A stretch of 7,569 nucleotides of DNA, taken from NCBI GenBank assembly GCA_012513245.1, contig JAAZCN010000227.1:1-7569 (forward strand). Direction: 5' to 3'. This DNA is from Synergistaceae bacterium (GTDB taxonomy: Bacteria > Synergistota > Synergistia > Synergistales > Synergistaceae). Below the pieces are notes generated by a model that was not told the origin of the DNA, searched no databases, and saw only the letters and a list, made by a program, of their open reading frames with translations. The position numbers and the translations under genes are program-made. Below, in pieces: positions 1 through 5,075 of the stretch (its first letter is position 1; every line of letters begins with the position of its first letter).

Positions 1-1222
1 GAACAATAGAGCAATCAAAGCCATTGATACGCTGGGAGTAACTCTGGCTTCGGATACGCTGATAAGCGAAATGCCGGTTGGCCATAAACAATTTATAGAG
101 ATAGCCCGCGAGATCGACAGAAAGAAGACAAAACTTTTAGTTTTAGACGAACCCACAGCTGTACTTGCAGAATCCGAGGCCAAAGTTCTTATTGGCGCAT
201 TAAAAAAACTTGCAAGCCAGGGTATAGCGATAATATTCATCTCTCACAGGCTCCAAGAGATCATCGATCTATGCGACAAGCTGGTGGTCCTGAGGGACGG
301 CAGGGTCATCCAGGAAGCTGATACCAAAGAGACAAACGTAAGGCAGATAGCCAGCTGGATGGTAGGCAGACAGGTAGCAGTAGAGTCAGAAAAAGCAGAA
401 GAAAAAAGCAAGTCCTGCGATGATGTTATCCTAAAGACAAAAAACCTTTGGGTAGATATGCCCGGAGAAACAGTAAGAGATGTTTCTCTGGAAATCTACA
501 AGGGAGAAATATTCGGCCTTGGAGGCCTTGCCGGACAGGGCAAGGTTGGTATATCCAACGGAATAATGGGGCTTTACATCTCCGGCGGAAAGATTTTTGT
601 CAGAAATAAGGAGATAAAACTCAACGATCCCAACGCATCCCTGATGGAAGGCATGGCCTTTGTATCAGAGGACCGCAGGGGGGTAGGTCTTCTCCTTGAA
701 GAAGGAATAGACTGGAACGTAACATTCACTGCCATGCAGGTACAGGAAAAGTTTATCTTAAACCTGCTGGGAGGACTTATCAAGCTACGCGACGACAAGG
801 CGATCACAAAATGTACGGAAGATTACATCAAAGCACTCGAGATCCGCTGCACCGGGCCCAAACAGAGAGCGGTGGAGCTTTCAGGAGGAAACCAGCAGAA
901 GGTCTGCCTTGCCAAGGCATTCGCCGTAGCACCTGAGATACTCTTTGTCTCAGAACCCACGCGAGGAATAGATGTCGGGGCTAAAAAACTTGTCCTTGAC
1001 ACGCTTCGCAGAGTCAACGAAGAGACAGGAACGACAATAATCATGACCTCTTCCGAACTTGAAGAGCTCAGGTCCATCTGCGACAGGATCGCGATCATCA
1101 ACGAAGGAAAAATATCGGGCATATTACCGGCGGAGTCCCCGGCTGAGGAATTTGGGCTCCTGATGCTGGGACATGTTGCCGAAGAGACAGCCGATGAAGT
1201 AACGGCAGAGATGTGCAGGTGA
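1..1222 (+). CDS. Sugar/nucleoside-type ABC importer ATPase, fused double NBD, 5'-truncated by window edge
   Basis: Cytoplasmic ATPase that should power the two permeases downstream. The frame is open from base 2, so the gene begins upstream; roughly the first 100-130 residues, including the first Walker A, are missing. An ATG at 71 is internal, because it falls on the first domain's signature motif. Counting that Met as residue 1, NBD1 shows MPVGH (1-5) in the signature position, Walker B LLVLDEP (22-28) and switch His59. NBD2 shows a Walker A-like GLAGQGKV (152-159), the VSEDRRG motif (198-204) typical of RbsA/MglA/YufO-type proteins, signature LSGGN (270-274) and a Walker B-like ILFVSEP (290-296). 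NBD2 therefore lacks the Walker A Ser/Thr and Walker B Asp, and the NBD1 signature has lost its Ser. Only one composite ATP site (NBD1 Walker motifs with the NBD2 signature) looks catalytic. Family assignment is firm; substrate is unknown. TGA at 1220-1222 lies 5 nt before the next start. Confidence 0.93.
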   Translation, partial: NNRAIKAIDTLGVTLASDTLISEMPVGHKQFIEIAREIDRKKTKLLVLDEPTAVLAESEAKVLIGALKKLASQGIAIIFISHRLQEIIDLCDKLVVLRDGRVIQEADTKETNVRQIASWMVGRQVAVESEKAEEKSKSCDDVILKTKNLWVDMPGETVRDVSLEIYKGEIFGLGGLAGQGKVGISNGIMGLYISGGKIFVRNKEIKLNDPNASLMEGMAFVSEDRRGVGLLLEEGIDWNVTFTAMQVQEKFILNLLGGLIKLRDDKAITKCTEDYIKALEIRCTGPKQRAVELSGGNQQKVCLAKAFAVAPEILFVSEPTRGIDVGAKKLVLDTLRRVNEETGTTIIMTSSELEELRSICDRIAIINEGKISGILPAESPAEEFGLLMLGHVAEETADEVTAEMCR

Positions 1223-1223
1223 T
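1217..1223 (+). promoter_or_regulatory. Shine-Dalgarno that sets the start of permease 1
   Basis: AGGTGAT matches the 3' half of the ideal GGAGGTGATC ribosome-binding sequence and ends 4 nt before ATG 1228. It overlaps the last codons and the stop of the ATPase gene, implying translational coupling. It favours ATG 1228 over the in-frame GTG codons at 1213 and 1219, which have no comparable site upstream. Confidence 0.65.
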
Positions 1224-1227
1224 AAGG

Positions 1228-2274
1228 ATGAAAGAAAAACTTCAGGTTTTTATTGAAAATGCCGGATGGCCCCGAATAATAATAGGGCTCTTCCTCCTCT
1301 CACTCTTTATCGCGGCTCCCATGGTAGAAGTCCGTCTGGATGCTTCACTTTCAGATACCCTTGTTCGTGTTGGAATGAACGGGATACTTGTCCTTGCGAT
1401 GGTCCCCATGGTCCAGTCGGGTTGCGGACTCAACTTTGGTCTGCCGCTGGGGATAATAGCGGGGCTTCTTGGAGCAGTAACATCGATCCAAATCGGGATA
1501 CAGGGAAGTTTGGGATTTCTGCTGGCAATGGTCATAGCAGTTCCTCTTGCAGTCGTTTTTGGATGGATGTACGGGCAGCTTCTCAACAGGGTCAAGGGGG
1601 ATGAGATGATGATCGCTACTTACGTAGGATTCTCGTCCGTTGCTTTGATGTGTATGGCCTGGCTTCTCCTTCCTTACACCAGCCCGACGATGATCTGGGG
1701 CTACGGTGGCTCCGGACTCAGGACTACAATAAGCGTAGAAGGTTTCTGGTTCAACGCTCTAAGCAAACACCTCCACATCAGGATAGGAGAATTCTTTTAT
1801 CTACCAATAGGAATGTATCTATTCTTTGCACTCATGATATTTCTTGTCTGGGGGTTTTTCCGTACAAAGACAGGGACTGCGGTGACAGCAGTCGGATCAA
1901 ACCCTGAATTTGCAAGGGCTTCCGGTATCGACGTGGACAAAATGCGGACCATCTCCGTAATACTTTCAACAGTACTGGGTGCGATCGGAATACTTGTATA
2001 CGAACAGAGCTTTGGATTTATCCAGCTCTATATGGGCCCCTTTTACATGGCCTTTCCTGCTGTAGCTGCGATATTGCTTGGAGGCGCATCGGTAAACAAG
2101 GCCTCTATGGTCAATGTCGTTGTAGGGACATTCCTCTTCCAGGGGATACTTACAATGACACCATCAGTAATAAACAGCGTAATGCAGACTGACATGTCTG
2201 AAGTTATCAGGATCATAGTCAGTAACGGAATGATCCTCTATGCCCTTACCAGGAAAGTTATGGTGAAGAGATAA
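1228..2274 (+). CDS. ABC importer permease 1 (BPD_transp_2 / RbsC-like family)
   Basis: Integral inner-membrane permease of 348 residues from ATG 1228, about the usual size for the family (300-370). It is strongly hydrophobic throughout, with roughly eight to ten membrane segments; the first is at about 17-33. Family landmarks are GCGLNFG (65-71), where RbsC-type permeases carry GGIDLSVG, LLNRVKGDEM (118-127), a cytoplasmic coupling loop with GSNPEFARASGID (223-235) that should contact the ATPase, and AAILLGGAS (280-288). The same landmarks appear in the next gene, so the channel is probably a heterodimer as in the YufP/YufQ nucleoside system. An alternative GTG start at 1213 would add five residues but has a poorer ribosome-binding site. 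TAA 2272-2274 shares one base with the next ATG. Substrate class (pentose, hexose, nucleoside or similar) cannot be decided from this protein. Confidence 0.92.
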   Translation: MKEKLQVFIENAGWPRIIIGLFLLSLFIAAPMVEVRLDASLSDTLVRVGMNGILVLAMVPMVQSGCGLNFGLPLGIIAGLLGAVTSIQIGIQGSLGFLLAMVIAVPLAVVFGWMYGQLLNRVKGDEMMIATYVGFSSVALMCMAWLLLPYTSPTMIWGYGGSGLRTTISVEGFWFNALSKHLHIRIGEFFYLPIGMYLFFALMIFLVWGFFRTKTGTAVTAVGSNPEFARASGIDVDKMRTISVILSTVLGAIGILVYEQSFGFIQLYMGPFYMAFPAVAAILLGGASVNKASMVNVVVGTFLFQGILTMTPSVINSVMQTDMSEVIRIIVSNGMILYALTRKVMVKR

Positions 2275-3377
2275 TGGCGGACAAAAATAAAGGCTCACTA
2301 AACATCAAGAACATTCTGGCCAATAATGCCGTCCCCATAATCTTTATCGGTCTTTCCGTGCTGGCGATACCTATTTCAGGTTTTTCTGCGAACTATCTCA
2401 TACAGGAAATGCTGACAAGACTGGCAAGAAACTCATTCCTTGTACTTTCGCTTCTGATACCGATACTGGCAGGTATGGGACTTAACTTTGGTATGGTCCT
2501 GGGAGCGATGGCAGGTCAGATCGGTCTGATATTCGTAACAGACTGGGCAGTGACCGGTGTTTATGGAATGTTGCTTGCTGCTCTTATAGGAACGCCTATC
2601 GCTGTATTCCTTGGCTATATCTGCGGTGAGGTCCTTAATAGGGCTAAAGGCAGGGAGATGGTTACATCCTATATCCTGGGATTCTTCGTCAACGGTATAT
2701 ATCAGCTGATAGTACTTTACACTATGGGACGGCTCATCCCTATCAGCAATCCGCAGCTGGTCCTTTCCAGAGGATACGGAATAAGGAATGCTATAAACCT
2801 CACAGGAGTTAGACATGTACTTGACAACCTCATACCTTTACGAATTTCCAACATAGATATTCCCGTTGCGACATTCATATTCATAGGCCTTTTCTGCCTT
2901 TTTATCATCTGGTTCAGAAAGACAAAAATAGGGCAGGATATGAGGGCCCTCGGTCAGGATATGAAAGTTGCTGAGGAAGCAGGTATCCCTGTTGAACGGA
3001 CCAGAATAATAGCAATAATGATATCAACGATCCTTGCATGTTACGGACAAATAATATTTCTGCAGAACATTGGTACGATGAATACATACAACAGCCATGA
3101 GCAGGCAGGAATGTTCGCTATAGCCGCTATCCTCATCGGTGGAGCCTCCGTAAGCAGAGCTACCATAACGAACGTCTTTGTTGGAGTTGTCCTTTTCCAT
3201 CTTATGTTTGTCGTATCTCCCATGGCAGGCAAGGAGCTTATCGGACAGGCACAGCTTGGAGAATACTTTAGGGTCTTTATCTCCTACGGCATAATAGCTC
3301 TTGCACTTGTCCTCCACGCATGGAGAAGGATGAGAGCCAAGGCTGAGGCTCGCAGAAGTCTCAGGGGGGAGGAATAG
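2274..3377 (+). CDS. ABC importer permease 2 (BPD_transp_2 / RbsC-like family)
   Basis: Second integral-membrane permease, 367 residues, starting at an ATG that overlaps the preceding TAA by one base (TAATG). A GGTGA at 2262-2266 serves as ribosome-binding site. It parallels permease 1 along its whole length: GMGLNFG (67-73), LNRAKGREM (121-129), a coupling loop with GQDMKVAEEAGI (227-238) and AAILIGGAS (284-292). The two are clearly paralogues but diverged, which suggests an old tandem duplication and a heterodimeric pore. The first membrane segment is at about 19-36. The C-terminus is a basic cytoplasmic tail rich in Arg and Lys (350-364) ending in GEE; permease 1 ends in a much shorter one. 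TAG 3375-3377 lies 3 nt before the next gene, whose strong ribosome-binding site sits inside this gene's last codons. Confidence 0.92.
   Translation: MADKNKGSLNIKNILANNAVPIIFIGLSVLAIPISGFSANYLIQEMLTRLARNSFLVLSLLIPILAGMGLNFGMVLGAMAGQIGLIFVTDWAVTGVYGMLLAALIGTPIAVFLGYICGEVLNRAKGREMVTSYILGFFVNGIYQLIVLYTMGRLIPISNPQLVLSRGYGIRNAINLTGVRHVLDNLIPLRISNIDIPVATFIFIGLFCLFIIWFRKTKIGQDMRALGQDMKVAEEAGIPVERTRIIAIMISTILACYGQIIFLQNIGTMNTYNSHEQAGMFAIAAILIGGASVSRATITNVFVGVVLFHLMFVVSPMAGKELIGQAQLGEYFRVFISYGIIALALVLHAWRRMRAKAEARRSLRGEE
3368..3372 (+). promoter_or_regulatory. Strong Shine-Dalgarno for the small anchored protein
   Basis: A perfect GGAGG within a G-rich run (3364-3372) stands 8 nt before ATG 3381. It is the best ribosome-binding site seen in the operon, so the fourth protein may be translated at least as well as the permeases. 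Confidence 0.75.
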
Positions 3378-3380
3378 ATC

Positions 3381-3884
3381 ATGAATAACGGATCTGTAAA
3401 TAAAAAGAGATTAGTGATAAGGCTGATCCTTTTATCTCTCATCGTAGTAGTATGTTTTCTCCTCTTTTATTTTGGAAAGGAACATGAGCTACTTTTTGAC
3501 AACAAAACAGTCGAAATCAACGGACAAAGTTATGAGGCTTTGGAATTTGTAAGGATAACTATAAATGGGGATGCCAAGAAATCAATAGAGCGCTATTCGA
3601 AAGAGAGAGATGTGGTAAAGGTCAGCGGACCCAAACATACGATAAAAGTAGAAATAGTTGATGAGGATTCAGACAAAGTCATCAAATCAGAAGAAAGAGT
3701 CTTCAATTTTGGAAAGACTTCCTCCCTCATGATATCTGTTCCGGCAGTCGCAGAAAAAGCACCGGATGTCTATCTGCCCCTCCCCGGTTCAATGACTCAG
3801 CCACCTGCTCCTGAACCCGCACCGGAAAAGGAGACAGAGACGACAGGGGCTATGGAAATAGCACCGCCGGTTCTTTCTGACTGA
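3381..3884 (+). CDS. Small membrane-anchored protein of unknown function, last gene of the ABC operon
   Basis: A 167-residue protein with a start fixed by a strong GGAGG. A basic N-terminus (KKR, 8-10) precedes a single membrane helix (about 11-31), followed by an extracytoplasmic region. Residues 36-135 look like a compact beta-rich domain with an LLFDNKTVEING stretch (37-48) and SGPKHTIKVEI (82-92). Residues 131-167 form a Pro/Glu/Thr-rich, probably disordered tail. Cys25 is inside the helix without a lipobox, so it is not a lipoprotein. Its position 3 nt after permease 2 implies a role with the transporter, such as complex assembly, docking of the binding protein, or sensing. I have an uncertain memory of an uncharacterised family (possibly DUF6672) with this layout beside similar permeases; that needs a profile search. 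No enzymatic motif is visible, so no function is assigned. The operon ends here at a terminator 33 nt downstream. Confidence 0.85.
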   Translation: MNNGSVNKKRLVIRLILLSLIVVVCFLLFYFGKEHELLFDNKTVEINGQSYEALEFVRITINGDAKKSIERYSKERDVVKVSGPKHTIKVEIVDEDSDKVIKSEERVFNFGKTSSLMISVPAVAEKAPDVYLPLPGSMTQPPAPEPAPEKETETTGAMEIAPPVLSD

Positions 3885-3916
3885 TATCTTACCTACCAAG
3901 AGATATAATGAGACAT

Positions 3917-3954
3917 AAAAAAATGCCGTCCGGATCACCGGACGGCATTTTTTT
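3917..3954. terminator. Bidirectional intrinsic terminator between convergent genes
   Basis: A perfect 17-bp inverted repeat: seven A's and TGCCGTCCGG (3917-3933) pair with CCGGACGGCA and seven T's (3938-3954), around a 4-base loop ATCA (3934-3937). The core stem is GC-rich and each strand ends in a T run, so it can stop both the ABC operon (plus) and mscS (minus). On the minus strand the mscS stop codon TGA occupies 3937-3935 in the loop, and the last residues of MscS (KNAVR) are encoded by the stem. Confidence 0.93.
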
Positions 3955-4774
3955 CATCTTCCGAAGGTTTATTCTGGATGTGGACGTTGAGGTGGGGATA
4001 GGTCATTATCAGACCGTTTTTCTTAAATAAATCGTCCATTCCGTTGTAAATATCCCAATAAACATCCCAGAATACGCTGTTATCGGACCATGCCCTTACT
4101 ACATATTCGATAGAGCTCTCCTTATAATCGCCTACAGCGACAAAAGGTGCCGGGTCCTTATCTATAAGAGGATGAGAAGAAATGTATTCCAGCAAAACTT
4201 TGCGGACCTTTGCCGGCGGAGAATCGTAGGAGGCGGTAAATCTAAGGTTGAACCGTCTTTTTGCTTCCGTACTGTAATTTATTATCTTGGCGTTTGATAC
4301 GTCACTGTTTGGTATATACATCAAGATGTTTTCAAAAGAGACAATTTTTGTATGAACATAACCAATTTCTTTAACGGTCCCTGCTGTTCCTCCTACATCC
4401 ACATAGTCTCCGACTTTGAAGGGGTTAATTGAAAGAAGCATTAGCCCTGAAAGAACGTTTGAAAGCAGATTTTGTATAGAAAGAGAGATGGCCAGTCCGG
4501 CAACACTCAAAATGGCGACCAGGGAAGTTACCTGGATCCCGAGGGCGCTTGCCACTACCATGAAGATAATAAAATGCAGGACCAGTTTGACCGTTGTGCG
4601 AAGAAATTTATGCAGTGTTACATCTACGTTGGATTTTTTCAAGCCTCTGTTCAAGACGGAAAGAATTAGTTTCGAGATTATTAAACCGCCAATAAGATAG
4701 ATGAGGGCGGGAAGAAGTGTCGAGAGAGTCAGCTTGCCGAAAAACTGGGTCACAGAAGAAAAATCAAGATTCAT
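3935..4774 (-). CDS. mscS: Small-conductance mechanosensitive channel, MscS family
   Basis: Homoheptameric inner-membrane channel expected to open under membrane tension and release solutes during hypo-osmotic shock. At 279 residues it is close to E. coli MscS (286). Membrane helices fall at about 17-43, 60-82 and 83-114; the third is the pore helix. Aligning it to E. coli MscS by eye, the two sealing leucines are kept (Leu94 for L105, Leu98 for L109) and Gln101 matches Q112, but G108 is Ser97, A110 is Ser99 and the hinge glycine G113 is Asn102. The beta domain begins with NPFKVGDYVDVGG (117-129), and IPNSDVSNAKIINYS (154-168) matches the family's IPNGKIIAGNIINFS stretch. The C-terminal alpha/beta domain ends near TYPHLNVH (258-265). 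The start at 4774 has GAAAGG at 4792-4787, a slightly long spacing. It is a single-gene unit, convergent with the ABC operon. Confidence 0.94.
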   Translation of the reverse strand: MNLDFSSVTQFFGKLTLSTLLPALIYLIGGLIISKLILSVLNRGLKKSNVDVTLHKFLRTTVKLVLHFIIFMVVASALGIQVTSLVAILSVAGLAISLSIQNLLSNVLSGLMLLSINPFKVGDYVDVGGTAGTVKEIGYVHTKIVSFENILMYIPNSDVSNAKIINYSTEAKRRFNLRFTASYDSPPAKVRKVLLEYISSHPLIDKDPAPFVAVGDYKESSIEYVVRAWSDNSVFWDVYWDIYNGMDDLFKKNGLIMTYPHLNVHIQNKPSEDEKNAVR

Positions 4775-4812
4775 TTAGAGGGCCATCCTTTCAATTAATA
4801 GTTCTTTTAATA

Positions 4813-4826
4813 CGTCAATTTTAACA
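4813..4826 (-). promoter_or_regulatory. Possible mscS promoter (extended -10)
   Basis: Reading the minus strand, TGTTAAAAT (4826-4818) is an extended -10 element, with TAAAAT matching TATAAT at five of six bases. It would start transcription near 4811, giving a leader of about 37 nt before mscS. No good -35 is present at 16-18 nt, as expected only for extended -10 promoters. TTGACG (4818-4813) resembles a -35 box, but its nearest TATTAA partner is only 12 nt away. Assignment is tentative. Confidence 0.3.
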
Positions 4827-4830
4827 CATA

Positions 4831-4875
4831 GCGATGGTGAAGCACGGCTGACATCGCGCCTCATGAAGTGGCGAT
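4831..4875. repeat. Three-arm inverted repeat upstream of mscS
   Basis: GCGATG (4831-4836) can pair with CATCGC (4852-4857), with a small inner AGC-ACG-GCT hairpin (4841-4849). The same middle arm, as ATCGC (4853-4857), can instead pair with GCGAT (4871-4875). The arms lie just upstream of the candidate mscS -10 element, where an operator could sit. Each stem is only 5-6 bp, so chance is a real possibility. Confidence 0.3.
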
Positions 4876-4912
4876 TCTTAAAGACAGAGGGACAGCTGAG
4901 CAGTGGTAAAGG

Positions 4913-4952
4913 CTGGCGGGAAATGTACCCGCCGGGGGGAGCCGGTTCCCGC
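4913..4952. repeat. GC-rich palindromic element between ATPase and mscS
   Basis: GGCGGG (4915-4920) pairs with CCCGCC (4928-4933) around a 7-base loop, extendable by a T-G wobble and one more C-G pair (4913-4935). An alternative pairing joins GCGGGAA (4916-4922) with TTCCCGC (4946-4952), closing over CCGG (4932-4935) and CCGG (4942-4945). On the minus strand it lies downstream of the ATPase stop. No T run follows, so it is not a standard intrinsic terminator. It looks more like a REP-type intergenic palindrome. Confidence 0.45.
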
Positions 4953-4965
4953 TAGCCCCTACAAC

Positions 4966-4998
4966 TGCTTGCCTATTGCTAGCCTATCGCTTGCCCGC
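4966..4998. repeat. Tandem 11-bp repeat, three units
   Basis: Consecutive units TGCTTGCCTAT (4966-4976), TGCTAGCCTAT (4977-4987) and CGCTTGCCCGC (4988-4998). The second differs from the first at one base; the third is more diverged. A related CGCTTCCCGCC follows at 5008-5018. The array is in non-coding sequence 3' of the ATPase gene. Confidence 0.5.
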
Positions 4999-5009
4999 AC
5001 CTGCAACCG

Positions 5010-5075
5010 CTTCCCGCCAGAACGGTTTTATCTGGCAGCTTCCCGCGGCACGGTATCCGCCGCACTTCCCGCCAG
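5010..5075. repeat. Spaced direct repeats CTTCCCGCCAG over the ATPase 3' end
   Basis: CTTCCCGCCAG occurs exactly at 5010-5020 and 5065-5075, with a shorter CTTCCCGC at 5039-5046. TTCCCGC is also present at 4946 and, inverted, at 4916. Two of the copies lie inside the last codons of the P-type ATPase and one just after its stop, so the coding tail and the intergenic element share sequence. Confidence 0.5.
5016..5036 (-). other. Hairpin enclosing the ATPase stop codon
   Basis: On the minus strand GCCAGA (5036-5031) pairs with TCTGGC (5021-5016). The TAA stop (5030-5028) begins the 9-base loop. No T run follows the stem (GGGAAGCGG instead), so by itself it is not an intrinsic terminator. Confidence 0.4.

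Noticed and set aside
1213..1227. Upstream GTG starts (1213, 1219) for permease 1
   Set aside because: They overlap the ATPase end and lack a ribosome-binding site, whereas ATG 1228 has AGGTGAT at proper spacing.
3884..3906. ATATCT / AGATAT inverted repeat after the small-protein stop
   Set aside because: The stem is AT-only apart from one pair, with an 11-base loop, and stands beside a far stronger terminator.
3881..3909. Perfect TATAAT (3904-3909) with CTGATA 17 nt upstream on the plus strand
   Set aside because: It would start transcription right at the bidirectional terminator, giving almost no RNA; the -35 match is only four of six. Probably chance in AT-rich sequence.
4775..4786. Three-codon minicistron (ATG GCC CTC TAA) directly before the mscS ATG, minus strand
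   Set aside because: Its ATG abuts the Shine-Dalgarno, too close for normal initiation; the sequence is better read as the mscS ribosome-binding site and spacer.
5010..5036. Intrinsic terminator for the ATPase
   Set aside because: The hairpin is only 6 bp with a 9-base loop and is followed by GGGAAG, not a T run; no U-tract terminator was found between the ATPase and mscS.
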